A DNA stretch of 15,830 nucleotides from HGM05232 sp044433325 (GCA_044433325.1 JAWXTT010000037.1:1-15830), one strand, 5' to 3'; shown: positions 5,971 through 14,297, counted from the first letter of the stretch. Numbers and translations: made by a program. The notes: generated by a model from the sequence alone, not told the origin.

Positions 5971-7269
5971 TTAGTCGATAAATGATTGTGCTGGTTCACC
6001 TATAATTTCACGCATTTTGTTACGTAAGATTACATTTTGTGCAAATAGGTCATGCTCTGGATCTTGGTTCAATGGGTGCATTGGACTCTTGAAATAGAAT
6101 GATAACCAACTTTGAATACCTGAGAATTTACATCTTAACGCTAAATCAGATAACAACACAAGGTCTAGACATAGTGGAGCTGCTAGGATTGAGTCACGAC
6201 AAAGGAAATCCACCTTTAATTGCATTGGATAACCCATCCAACCAATGATATCAATATTATCCCAACCCTCTTTATTATCACCGCGTGGAGGATAATAATT
6301 GATACGTACCTTATGGAAGATATTTCCATAAAGTTCAGGATATTCATTTGGTTTTAAGATAGTATCAATAACTGATAGCTTAGATACCTCTTTAGTTTTG
6401 AATGAATCTGGATCATCTAATACTTCACCATCACGATTACCTAATATATTAGTTGAGAACCATCCACTTAATCCTAACATTCTAGTGCGTAACATTGGAG
6501 AAAGTACTGTTTTCAACATTGTTTGACCTGTCTTATAATCTTTACCACAGATTGGCACACAGTTTTGTTCAGCTAATTCCCACATAGCAGGCATATCTAC
6601 TGTTAAGGCTGGTGCGCCATTGATAAATGGTGCGCCCATCTCAATAGCTGCGTAAGCGTAAAGCATAGATGGAGCTATCTCAGGTGAGTTATTTTTCATG
6701 GCATTTTGCAACTTCTCAAGTGTCATGTGCGTATCAGTCATAGGTACATACACCTCAGTTGAAGCAGACCAAAGTACTACTACACGATCGCAACCATTCT
6801 CTTTCTTAAAGTTGGCAATATCCTCTTTGATTTTTAGCATTAAATCCCACTTAGTTGGAGCTGATTTAATCCATGTACCATGCAGACGTTTAACATAATC
6901 ATTCAGGAAAGCACCCTTCATAGGTTTGATAGCGATAAGTTCATCCTTGATACAGTCAACATCTTTCTGCTCTAATACCTTAGCATGTAGGGCTGCTTCA
7001 TAAACGTTATCTTCAAAAATATCCCAACCACCAAATACTATATCATCTAATTTAGCTAGAGGAAGTGCGTCCTTAATCTTAGGATTAGTAACATTCTCCC
7101 CCTCACCTAATCTAATTGTAGATAATTGAGTAATTGAACCAATTGGTTGAGTTAAACCCTTTCTAGCTGCTAATGTACCAACCACAAAAGTAGAAGATAC
7201 CGCACCACCAATACCAACGACAAGTACGCCTAACTTGCCCTCAGGTTTTTGCACATCTATTTTTTCCAT
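5971..7269 (-). CDS. ino1: inositol-3-phosphate synthase
   Basis: Converts glucose-6-phosphate to myo-inositol-3-phosphate with bound NAD; it is the committed step of inositol synthesis. From the ATG at 7269 it has 432 residues. GVLVVGIGGAVSS (14-26) is the NAD-binding turn. GKDYKTGQT (242-250) is the conserved lysine-containing catalytic motif, and GWFSTNILGNRDG and VDFLCRDSILAAPL are further family hallmarks. An upstream TTG at 7299 is in frame but poor; the ATG at 7269 follows an A-rich run and is preferred. It lies 278 bp downstream of the HAD gene on the same strand and is functionally tied to the phosphatidyltransferase cluster. A separate weak promoter may serve it. In Bacteroides this enzyme supplies headgroups for inositol lipids. 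Confidence 0.95.
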   Translation of the reverse strand: MEKIDVQKPEGKLGVLVVGIGGAVSSTFVVGTLAARKGLTQPIGSITQLSTIRLGEGENVTNPKIKDALPLAKLDDIVFGGWDIFEDNVYEAALHAKVLEQKDVDCIKDELIAIKPMKGAFLNDYVKRLHGTWIKSAPTKWDLMLKIKEDIANFKKENGCDRVVVLWSASTEVYVPMTDTHMTLEKLQNAMKNNSPEIAPSMLYAYAAIEMGAPFINGAPALTVDMPAMWELAEQNCVPICGKDYKTGQTMLKTVLSPMLRTRMLGLSGWFSTNILGNRDGEVLDDPDSFKTKEVSKLSVIDTILKPNEYPELYGNIFHKVRINYYPPRGDNKEGWDNIDIIGWMGYPMQLKVDFLCRDSILAAPLCLDLVLLSDLALRCKFSGIQSWLSFYFKSPMHPLNQDPEHDLFAQNVILRNKMREIIGEPAQSFID

Positions 7270-7411
7270 CTTTATTTTTTTTACAGAAAGCATCCCCAAC
7301 TTAATTATGTTAGAAAAATATGGCTCTCATAAATTTTATATAATATTTATTTCTTCAAATGATAACTATTAATTTTTCATGGGACCTTTTTAAAGGATTA
7401 AAAAATCGGGA

Positions 7412-7443
7412 TAAAAGTAAACTATTTTTCATAAAAAACAAAA
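7412..7443 (-). promoter_or_regulatory. possible promoter of ino1
   Basis: In the 278-bp gap before ino1, minus-strand TTTTG (7443-7439), 19 bases and TACTTTTA (7419-7412) differ from the consensus only in the last base. The leader would be about 135 bases. The gap is otherwise very A/T-rich and holds an 11-base direct repeat (ACTGAAAAACG then ACTGAAAAACA). No gene is seen in it. Confidence 0.4.
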
Positions 7444-7547
7444 GAAAAAAATATGTTTTTCAGTCGTTTTTCAGTTAATTTAAACAAATAGGAAGTTATT
7501 ATGTTCACTTTCTATCTCTAAATGTCTAATATCACCTAATTACATAT

Positions 7548-8264
7548 CTATATCCTGATTAATTGTAAAACTTGATTTAGCGATTTTATGATTGATGTAT
7601 CTATTTGTGCATCCTCATCTGCACTCCAACCTTTACCCTTTAGCCACATTACTTGGCAACCGATTGAGCGCGCTGGCACGATATCTTTTTTATAACTATC
7701 GCCTATTACCAACACCTCATTTGCATCTAACGATAGCGCATCAACTCCTAATTGGAAAATAGCAGGGTCAGGTTTACGAACACCAACTACCGCACTCTCT
7801 ACGATGGTTTGGAAATATCTGCGTAAGTCATAGGCTTTAAGTACCGCCTCAACATTTCCATAGAAATTGCTTACCAACACCAATGGAAATAGTTTGCTTA
7901 ACTGTTCAATAACTGGGCGTGCCTGTTCTACTGAGTTTATCGCTTGTTGGTTACAATAGGTTGCAATCTTAACGGCTAACTGCTCAACATTTACACCCTC
8001 AATCAAACCCTTTTCCGCCAAGCAGCCTAGCTCTAAGTGCATCTTCACTAATAATAATTTGTAGAAATCATCCTCAGGGAAGATATGTTTAACGCGTGCA
8101 AGTTCACGCTCGGCATATACATACGCTTCACGGAATTGTTCTTTAGTTATAGCTATGTTATTTAGCTTGTAACCATCCCAAATAATCTCACTCCAATGAT
8201 CACCACGGCTATCTATTGTACCTCCGTAATCAAAAATTACCCCTTTAATATTAGTATAATCCAT
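7548..8264 (-). CDS. HAD-family hydrolase, candidate inositol-lipid phosphatase
   Basis: A haloacid dehalogenase superfamily protein of 238 residues with a helical cap at ~20-110. Motif I is FDYGGTID: nucleophile Asp12 is present but the usual second Asp (position 14) is Gly. Motif II is LVLVSN (Ser132), motif III VRKPDP (Lys164), motif IV IGDSYKKD (Asp189, Asp194). The DYGGT variant is seen in other HAD proteins, but loss of the second Asp normally weakens phosphatase action. Its start overlaps the end of the phosphatidyltransferase gene by 14 bases, which implies translational coupling. By position it could dephosphorylate phosphatidylinositol phosphate; this is inference only. Alternative: another sugar or inositol phosphate phosphatase. 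Confidence 0.85.
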   Translation of the reverse strand: MDYTNIKGVIFDYGGTIDSRGDHWSEIIWDGYKLNNIAITKEQFREAYVYAERELARVKHIFPEDDFYKLLLVKMHLELGCLAEKGLIEGVNVEQLAVKIATYCNQQAINSVEQARPVIEQLSKLFPLVLVSNFYGNVEAVLKAYDLRRYFQTIVESAVVGVRKPDPAIFQLGVDALSLDANEVLVIGDSYKKDIVPARSIGCQVMWLKGKGWSADEDAQIDTSIIKSLNQVLQLIRI

Positions 8265-9195
8265 CGTTTAGCTCTTTAGTGAATTTGGCACAGAAACGCT
8301 CATGCGTAAGGTACATATATATAAGAATGGCATTAAGTACCACTATTTCAAAAATAAAATATAGATAAGGCATCCCCACAAATAACGAAACAAACAGCGC
8401 AATAACACGCGTATTAAATGAAAGGATATTAGTGTATTTCATCATAGGTTTACTCTTAGCTCGGAAATCGTTGCGGAATTTTTCGCTAACCACGCCATCA
8501 GGGAAACGCTCCTTTAACGCCACCATCATCAACTGAAACTTAGGTGTTGTACGCTCCTGATTACGTGTGTAGTTACGATAGAAGAATAGGAATGCACTCT
8601 CCCAAAAATCAGTTTTAAAACTAATTTGGTCATATCGCTCACAAATAGATTTATAACTACTCAGTTCACTACCCTGCTCCCCTTTTAGGAAATATAAATG
8701 AATATTGCGGTAATAATCAGCAAAAGATGCTTGGCGTGAGTGGAATAACCCTGCCAAAGCAGCCAATCCCCATGCTAATAATTTATACTCCATAAAGAGA
8801 GTATCTGTATTGGTCAAGCGTAATATAATACCTAGATAGATAGCGACGAACCAAATATCACCACAGAAACCATCTAGCATACGACCAAATTTGGAAAAGT
8901 TACGTGTCATTCTAGCTAACTGCCCATCGGCACTATCATAGCTATTAGCCCAAATCAATAGCAACATACCACAAATATTTATCCACAAATCGTTATAATA
9001 GAAACAGATACCAGCACCAACACCTAGAAATACTGATGCAATAGTTATCACGTTAGGCGTTACACCTATCTTACTAGCCAATAATGCCCACGCATAACCA
9101 ACAGGACGATAAAATGCTAAGTCTATCCACTCCTCAGTATCTGATGATTTTAATGTTGCATGATAATCACGTTTTATTTCACTCCAACTACTCAT
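8251..9195 (-). CDS. CDP-alcohol phosphatidyltransferase, likely PI-phosphate synthase
   Basis: Integral membrane enzyme that transfers a phosphatidyl group from CDP-diacylglycerol to an alcohol. The signature DSADGQLAR (87-95) is followed by GRMLDGFCGD (104-113). Asp87, Asp90, Gly91, Ala94, Arg95, Gly104 and Asp108 fit the family rule, but the fourth Asp is at 113 instead of 112. Membrane segments are near 47-67, 70-86, 113-127, 134-150 and 253-290. It has 314 residues, about 100 more than simple members, mainly from a polar stretch at ~165-240. Next to inositol-3-phosphate synthase the natural acceptor is inositol phosphate, giving phosphatidylinositol phosphate. It overlaps the upstream gene by the ATGA tetranucleotide and the downstream HAD gene by 14 bases. 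Confidence 0.9.
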   Translation of the reverse strand: MSSWSEIKRDYHATLKSSDTEEWIDLAFYRPVGYAWALLASKIGVTPNVITIASVFLGVGAGICFYYNDLWINICGMLLLIWANSYDSADGQLARMTRNFSKFGRMLDGFCGDIWFVAIYLGIILRLTNTDTLFMEYKLLAWGLAALAGLFHSRQASFADYYRNIHLYFLKGEQGSELSSYKSICERYDQISFKTDFWESAFLFFYRNYTRNQERTTPKFQLMMVALKERFPDGVVSEKFRNDFRAKSKPMMKYTNILSFNTRVIALFVSLFVGMPYLYFIFEIVVLNAILIYMYLTHERFCAKFTKELNDGLY

Positions 9196-10031
9196 AATCC
9201 TATCTGTTTAATTATATATTCTGCAATATGTGGTGCTACTTGCTCACGACATGGTGAGAAACTAGGGAAGTCATTGAAGTCAATAATCCTTATCGTTCCA
9301 TCTTCACCCACTACGCAATCACCGCCATATATGCCTACATTTAAGGCGTGTGACGCATCTTGACATATCTGCGTCATCTGCTTGACATCAACCGTAATCC
9401 CCTTTGAAACTCCATTGATATACTCATGACCATATTTACTATGACCTGCCGCCAGTGGATAGAACCAATAGAAAAACTCTGAGTCCTGCACCCCATAAAA
9501 CTTAACCAAATCTCCTGTCAAATGCTTATTGATTACTGCGCGTTTAATTCCACGTTGATGGTATAGATTAAGCACCGCATGAACCTCCTCTTGCGAACGA
9601 CAGAAGGATACATCTTCACGTTCAACAGCATGAAAATCTCCACGTTTAACCCAACATTCATCAAAAGAGAACCCAGTAACTTCACTATCAGTATCTACTA
9701 TTAGGGTATCAGCAGTTGGGATATTATTATCTAGCAAGCCTTTAGTCATACGCTCACGAGTGCAATTTTCTATTCCAAAGGCTGAGTTAATAACCAGTCG
9801 TCCCTCACGCTCTAGGCTCTGTAACATCTTTATTGAGTCCCAATCGCGACACATATTTAGGATAACAGATTCACTGACTACCCCTGCACGCAACTGCTGT
9901 TCGCTATAAAGATTAACTACACATTGTTTTCCTTGCAATTGTTCAACAACTGCATTAAATATAGCTGCATCCTTATCAACATTATTAGGTGAGTAAATAG
10001 CCTCGCGCATCACCCCAGCAATCGTAACCAT
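9192..10031 (-). CDS. ATP-grasp domain protein of the inositol cluster
   Basis: Probably an ATP-grasp ligase or kinase of 279 residues; its substrate is unknown. The N-terminal ~85 residues form a Rossmann-like pre-domain, ending INSAFGIENCTRE. WVKRGD (127-132) supplies the ATP-binding Lys129, and NKHLTGDLVKFYGV (168-181) fits the nucleotide-binding strand. IIDFNDFPSFS (249-259) gives the metal-binding Asp251 and Asn253. The D-x-N-x-FP pattern recalls inositol 1,3,4-trisphosphate 5/6-kinases, which are also ATP-grasp enzymes; that link is suggestive only. It starts 9 bp after the nucleotidyltransferase and its stop overlaps the phosphatidyltransferase start as ATGA. There is no signal peptide or membrane segment. 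Alternatives are an amino-acid ligase modifying the lipid headgroup. Confidence 0.78.
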   Translation of the reverse strand: MVTIAGVMREAIYSPNNVDKDAAIFNAVVEQLQGKQCVVNLYSEQQLRAGVVSESVILNMCRDWDSIKMLQSLEREGRLVINSAFGIENCTRERMTKGLLDNNIPTADTLIVDTDSEVTGFSFDECWVKRGDFHAVEREDVSFCRSQEEVHAVLNLYHQRGIKRAVINKHLTGDLVKFYGVQDSEFFYWFYPLAAGHSKYGHEYINGVSKGITVDVKQMTQICQDASHALNVGIYGGDCVVGEDGTIRIIDFNDFPSFSPCREQVAPHIAEYIIKQIGL

Positions 10032-10040
10032 ATAATACCT

Positions 10041-10739
10041 TTACTTTATAAATTCCTCAGCAACAGGAATATCTGTTATATGATCCACATCAATAATTTT
10101 CCCCATAGGGAAACCCTTTAACTTCAATCCCGAAGCTATCAGTTCACGTTGAAAGTTACGCATTCTAGCCACTCCACGATTAACACACTCATGAAGTACA
10201 GATATCGCTGAGGCGTTCAACGCATAAATTCCACCCGAGATATATTTAGCATCCTCCCAACTCTCATCACGGAATCCTACAATATCCATGTCAATATCAA
10301 CCTCAACATATAGAGGTTTCTCATCCTCGATATATGAGGTAATAGCCATCATACCATCACTAATATTATCACACTCAAAGGCTGAGATATATCGCTTAAA
10401 CTCCTCACTCTTAAAGATAGTATCAACGGTAGTTAGACAGAATTTTCCATCCATCCCCATAACCTTACTCAATTCATAGAAACTATGCATCGAGCTCGGT
10501 GTTGACTTAACAACTAAGTTAAAAGGGATATCTAATTTAAGTGTTTGTAGATACTCCTTAACCTCAACCATCTCACTGTTTATGATAATACTAATACTCT
10601 CAGCATTACACTCCATAAATATATCAATCAGGCGTTTAATCATAGGTACACCATTAAGTTTAACTAATGGTTTAGGAGTATGTAACCCCTCCTGTACTAA
10701 TCGAGAACCCTCACCAGCGGCAATAATAGCGTAATTCAT
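10041..10739 (-). CDS. MobA-like / sugar-phosphate nucleotidyltransferase
   Basis: Transfers a nucleotide from an NTP to a phosphorylated sugar or polyol. Of 232 residues, the N-terminus IIAAGEGSRL (5-14) with PKPLVKLNG (22-30) is the NTP-binding signature, and TTVDT (103-107) holds metal-binding Asp106. SGGIYALN is the product-site strand. It lacks the C-terminal left-handed helix domain of GlmU or RmlA enzymes. In hyperthermophiles a similar enzyme makes CDP-inositol from inositol phosphate for a CDP-alcohol phosphatidyltransferase, so an inositol phosphate cytidylyltransferase is an attractive reading here. Choline phosphate or sugar phosphate is also possible. It lies 6 bp after pdxA and 9 bp before the ATP-grasp gene, so it belongs to one operon. 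Confidence 0.85.
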   Translation of the reverse strand: MNYAIIAAGEGSRLVQEGLHTPKPLVKLNGVPMIKRLIDIFMECNAESISIIINSEMVEVKEYLQTLKLDIPFNLVVKSTPSSMHSFYELSKVMGMDGKFCLTTVDTIFKSEEFKRYISAFECDNISDGMMAITSYIEDEKPLYVEVDIDMDIVGFRDESWEDAKYISGGIYALNASAISVLHECVNRGVARMRNFQRELIASGLKLKGFPMGKIIDVDHITDIPVAEEFIK

Positions 10740-10745
10740 ATATTT

Positions 10746-11855
10746 TTAATTTTCTGAATCTTCAATCTTAGTTAAGTCCAAGACTACATTATCTGAACCC
10801 TTGTCAAAATATTGTTTGCGCAATGGGTACTTATTCATCCTGATATATGTTTTACGATTGCGGAATATATCAATAGCAGCATAAATAGCCTCACGGAAAG
10901 AATCCTCTAACGCTTCACCCTTACCAGCTATATCAAAACCTGTACCATGGTCAGGCGATGTACGTACAAATGGCAATCCAGCTGTAAAGTTAACACCACT
11001 CTCCATAGCTATTGTTTTAAATGGAGCTAAACCTTGATCATGATACATAGCTAATACACCATCAAAGTTTTTATATTGACCACTACCGAAGAAACCATCT
11101 GCGGCAAATGGACCGAAACAACAAATCTTTCTTCCACTATAAGCCTTATTGATAGCAGGGGTAATAACCTTACTCTCCTCATCACCTAACAAGCCATCCT
11201 CACCTGCATGTGGATTTAATGAAAGTACTGCTATTTTAGGTTTAACGATACCGAAATCTCTCTTTAGGGAATCATCGAAGATAGCTAATTTCTCCAAAAT
11301 TTGCTCCTCAGTAATCTCTACTGAAAGTTTAGCGATAGGTGTATGCGTAGTAACCAACGCCACACGTAATCGCTCATTAAACAGAATCATCAGCGACTTA
11401 GCTCCATCACCTATGGTTGATTCCAGATACTCAGTATGACCAGGGAATGTAAATTCCTCACTCTGCATTGCATGTTTATTGATAGGTGCAGTAACTAAAA
11501 CATCTAACAATCCATCCTTCAAGTCTTGAGTAGCACGTTGTAAAGATGTTAATGCACTCTTGCCAGCATACTCACTCTTCACACCTAGTTCCACCTTAGG
11601 ATTCTCCTCCATTATCTCAACCATATTATTAGCATCCTCAACAGCTTTATCAGCTGATTTGATACTATTAAATGGAATATTAGGTAGTTCTAAAGCCTTA
11701 CGATGATAGATAGCAACCTTAGATGAACCATAAATCACTGGTGTACATAATTCTAAGATTCTATTATCACTTAATGTTTTTAGGATAACCTCATAACCGA
11801 TACCGTTAATATCACCTTGTGAGATACCCACTCTTATTTTTTTATCAAAACCCAT
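10746..11855 (-). CDS. pdxA: 4-hydroxythreonine-4-phosphate dehydrogenase
   Basis: NAD-dependent step of the long (DXP-dependent) pyridoxal-5'-phosphate pathway, cytoplasmic. It has 369 residues, slightly longer than E. coli PdxA. GISQGDINGIGYEVILK (10-26) is the Bacteroidota form of the N-terminal motif. The three metal-binding histidines are His171 (VTTHTP), His216 (LNPHAGEDG) and His272 (YHDQGLAPFK). APINKHAM, FPGHTEYLE and TSPDHGTGFDIAGKG are also conserved. It is the first gene of the block leading into the inositol-lipid genes and is separated by only 60 bp from rlmN upstream. No TAnnTTTG promoter is seen in that gap, so read-through from rlmN is likely despite a weak hairpin. Confidence 0.95.
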   Translation of the reverse strand: MGFDKKIRVGISQGDINGIGYEVILKTLSDNRILELCTPVIYGSSKVAIYHRKALELPNIPFNSIKSADKAVEDANNMVEIMEENPKVELGVKSEYAGKSALTSLQRATQDLKDGLLDVLVTAPINKHAMQSEEFTFPGHTEYLESTIGDGAKSLMILFNERLRVALVTTHTPIAKLSVEITEEQILEKLAIFDDSLKRDFGIVKPKIAVLSLNPHAGEDGLLGDEESKVITPAINKAYSGRKICCFGPFAADGFFGSGQYKNFDGVLAMYHDQGLAPFKTIAMESGVNFTAGLPFVRTSPDHGTGFDIAGKGEALEDSFREAIYAAIDIFRNRKTYIRMNKYPLRKQYFDKGSDNVVLDLTKIEDSEN

Positions 11856-11875
11856 CTTTATATTTTATTAATTTA

Positions 11876-11901
11876 GGTTAGAGATTATCACCTCTAAGAC
11901 C
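11876..11901. terminator. weak hairpin between rlmN and pdxA
   Basis: TTAGAG (11878-11883) pairs with CTCTAA (11892-11897), and GG/CC extend it past a small bulge. On the plus strand it is followed by T5; on the minus strand, the transcribed one, no T tract follows. Termination is probably incomplete. Confidence 0.35.
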
Positions 11902-11915
11902 TTTTTATCTTTATA

Positions 11916-12953
11916 TTAACCTTTTTTACCTGCCAACATTCCGCAAGCAGCCATAATATCCTCGCCACGTGAGCGACGAATTGTCGAAATCACCCCACGA
12001 CTATTTAGATAGTCACGGAATTTAACCATCACCGCCTCAGTAGCAGATGTCAAATCCACATTAGGAATAGCATGAAAACGTATCAGATTTACCCTAACCT
12101 TCTCACCAGAAATCAGCTTAACTAACTCATCAGCATGAGCCATAGTATCATTAACACCATCCCACATAATATACTCAATAGATAAACGGCGTTGGTGGAA
12201 AAAATCATAATCTTTCAATAGCTGAAATACCGACTTAATTGGGAAAGCGCGCTCAGATGGCATTAATTTAGCACGTTCAGCACCAATCGCATTATGCACA
12301 CTAACGGCAATATGCACTTTAGTAGTTTCCACTATATCTTGTAACTCCTTCAGTTTACCTATTGTTGACACAGTAATACGTTTTGGACTCCACGCCAAAC
12401 CCCAATCACTAGTCATAATCTCAATGGTACGTTTAACCTCCGCTAAATTATCTAACGGTTCACCCATACCCATAAATACAATATTAGTAATTTTGTCAAA
12501 TTCAGGAATCGAAATCAATTGATTGATAATCTGCCCACTAGTCAAGTTACCATTAAAACCCAGTTTGCCAGTCATACAGAATTCGCAACCCATTTTACAC
12601 CCAACTTGTGACGATATACATAGCGTAGCCCTATCATCCGTAGGGATATAAACACTCTCAATCACCTTACCATCACCAACACTGAATAGATACTTGATAG
12701 TACCATCCTCGCTAGAGTCTGCACTTATAGGAGCAACCGCACCAATTGTATAAACCGATTGCAATAATTCCCTATTCTTTTTGGATAGATTAGTGATATC
12801 ATCTATCTCCTTAGCTCCCTTTTCATAAATCCATTGAGCTAACTGTTTAGCTGTAAACGCAGGCATTTTAAGACCTGTAACAGCCTCTTTCAGCTGCTCA
12901 AGTGTCATCCCCAATAATGGAACTAGTGGTGTATTTAAACTTTCATCCTTCAT
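11916..12953 (-). CDS. rlmN: 23S rRNA A2503 / tRNA A37 C2-methyltransferase
   Basis: Radical SAM enzyme methylating C2 of adenosine 2503 in 23S rRNA and A37 in some tRNAs. From the ATG at 12953 it has 345 residues. CKMGCEFC (Cys119, Cys123, Cys126) binds the 4Fe-4S cluster, and FMGMGEPLDN is the SAM-binding GEP motif. RRSRGEDIMAACGML near the end carries the catalytic Cys337 that forms the methylene-protein bridge. The frame is open for another 31 codons upstream, but that part is hydrophobic, unlike the family and contains a TAACTTTG promoter box (12962-12969), so 12953 is the likely start. The leader would be only a few bases. Confidence 0.95.
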   Translation of the reverse strand: MKDESLNTPLVPLLGMTLEQLKEAVTGLKMPAFTAKQLAQWIYEKGAKEIDDITNLSKKNRELLQSVYTIGAVAPISADSSEDGTIKYLFSVGDGKVIESVYIPTDDRATLCISSQVGCKMGCEFCMTGKLGFNGNLTSGQIINQLISIPEFDKITNIVFMGMGEPLDNLAEVKRTIEIMTSDWGLAWSPKRITVSTIGKLKELQDIVETTKVHIAVSVHNAIGAERAKLMPSERAFPIKSVFQLLKDYDFFHQRRLSIEYIMWDGVNDTMAHADELVKLISGEKVRVNLIRFHAIPNVDLTSATEAVMVKFRDYLNSRGVISTIRRSRGEDIMAACGMLAGKKG

Positions 12954-12961
12954 AACAAGAA

Positions 12962-12969
12962 CAAAGTTA
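12962..12969 (-). promoter_or_regulatory. -7 box of rlmN promoter
   Basis: TAACTTTG on the minus strand fits TAnnTTTG and ends 8 bases before the rlmN ATG. The -33 region has T-rich sequence but no exact TTTG at 19-21 bases. Direct repeats of CTCAATTTG lie further upstream (13011-13052). Confidence 0.5.
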
Positions 12970-13010
12970 CTTAATTTCCTCACTAAAACCACATAAAACC
13001 AGAAATTTCT

Positions 13011-13052
13011 CAAATTGAGAAACAAATTGAGAAATAAACACCACAAATTGAG
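13011..13052 (-). repeat. three CTCAATTTG repeats upstream of rlmN
   Basis: On the minus strand CTCAATTTG occurs at 13052-13044, 13031-13023 and 13019-13011, spaced 21 and 12 bases. The last copy is part of the near-palindrome TTTCTCAATTTGAGAAA. The copies lie about 42-90 bases before the rlmN -7 box and could be an operator; this is not shown. Confidence 0.5.
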
Positions 13053-13079
13053 AGCTGAATAGAGCTAGTAAGTTTGGGG

Positions 13080-13144
13080 CATCGTGGAGGCTCATAGATC
13101 GCAGTGTGCTTGATGTACGTGGGTATCTATGAGCCTTAGTGATG
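13080..13144 (-). terminator. 20-bp hairpin after the GH3 gene
   Basis: AGGCTCATAGAT (13088-13099) pairs perfectly with ATCTATGAGCCT (13125-13136). The stem extends outward to CATC/GATG with wobble pairs and one mismatch. The loop is 25 bases. It lies just after the glycosidase stop and before rlmN, so it probably ends the glycosidase transcript, but no U tract follows. Confidence 0.6.
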
Positions 13145-13160
13145 TGCCAGAATCGCCTCT

Positions 13161-14297
13161 CTATTTAGCTTCTAGGCGAGCTTTTAGTTTCATGATGCGT
13201 TCGTATGATTCATCGATACGCTCCTCTGAAACTCTGCCATCTGCTATTAGTTGTTGGATAGTTTCTACTGTGCGTTGTACTAATGTTGGATCAAAAGTTT
13301 TGGTATTATTACCCATTAGTAGCAGGTCAACACCTGCATTGATAGCTAGTTCTAGAGCTAAATCAAATTTATAATTTTCAGCAATAGCACCCATATATAG
13401 GTCATCAGTAGCAATTACACCATCATAATTCATATCGACACGTAGGATATCAACAGTAGCTTTAGATAGTGATGATGGATATATCGAGTCGATATTGTGA
13501 TTAAACAAGTGACCTAACATAACGATATCATCATAGCCATTGGCAATCATTATGCTGTAAGGTTTAAGCTCCTCGTCGCTCCAAGTTTCAGTAACATCAG
13601 CAATACCAAAATGGCTATCAGCCAATGAGCTACCATGTCCTGGAAAATGCTTAATACCATTGATAATTCCCTGTTTATTAGCCTCCTCAGCCCAGATAGA
13701 AGCATGAAGAACCACACTATCAGCTGATGCACCAAATGAACGCTCAACCTTAACAATAACAGGATTAGTAGGTTCAACAGCCAAATCCACACATGGAGCA
13801 ATATTTATATTAATACCCACCTCTTGAAGAGTCTGTGCCGCTGATGCTGCATATTTACGTGTTGTATCAGGGCAGGCAACGTCACCTTGATATTTAGCAC
13901 TTACCATTGCAGGGAAACCATACTTCTCTTTTAGTCGCACCACACGTCCACCCTCTTGGTCGATTGAGATTAACAACTTAGGCAATCCCGCCGCCTCAGA
14001 TATAGCTTGCAAGCTATCTGAAAGAGCCTTAACCTGCTCAGGAGAATTAATATTACGAGGTCCATAGTTATCAGAAAGATTAGCTTCAAAATAGATAATA
14101 CCACCCACCTTATATTTCTCGATAGCATCAATGATTAATGGAGTTGGTTCATATCCAACGAAACCAGCCATAAGCATCTGACCAATTTTCTCCTCCATAG
14201 ACACCTCTTTCTCCTCTTTTGAAACACATGAAACAGCTACTAATTGAGCCGCCAAAGCGCATAAGATAAGCGCGCCAAACAAACGTAATTTTTTCAT
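13161..14297 (-). CDS. family 3 glycoside hydrolase, beta-N-acetylhexosaminidase lipoprotein
   Basis: NagZ-type enzyme expected to remove N-acetylglucosamine from peptidoglycan or glycan fragments. The 378 residues begin with a lipoprotein signal (hydrophobic 5-21, VAVSC with Cys24), so it is likely lipid-anchored in the periplasm or outer membrane, unlike cytoplasmic NagZ. SIDQEGGRVVRL (111-122) is the substrate-binding loop. GIKHFPGHGSSLADSH (214-229) holds the Asp-His acid/base pair of NagZ-type enzymes. VIATDDLYMGAI (294-305) contains the likely nucleophile Asp298. There is only the TIM-barrel domain and no C-terminal beta-sandwich, as in NagZ. It is transcribed alone; TATATTTG at 14336-14343 is a good -7 box. 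The exact substrate is inferred. Confidence 0.92.
   Translation of the reverse strand: MKKLRLFGALILCALAAQLVAVSCVSKEEKEVSMEEKIGQMLMAGFVGYEPTPLIIDAIEKYKVGGIIYFEANLSDNYGPRNINSPEQVKALSDSLQAISEAAGLPKLLISIDQEGGRVVRLKEKYGFPAMVSAKYQGDVACPDTTRKYAASAAQTLQEVGININIAPCVDLAVEPTNPVIVKVERSFGASADSVVLHASIWAEEANKQGIINGIKHFPGHGSSLADSHFGIADVTETWSDEELKPYSIMIANGYDDIVMLGHLFNHNIDSIYPSSLSKATVDILRVDMNYDGVIATDDLYMGAIAENYKFDLALELAINAGVDLLLMGNNTKTFDPTLVQRTVETIQQLIADGRVSEERIDESYERIMKLKARLEAK

Noticed and set aside
13550..13801. 83-aa Leu-rich open frame within the GH3 gene
   Set aside because: Same-strand alternate frame inside a well-supported glycosidase; the Leu bias follows from the other frame.
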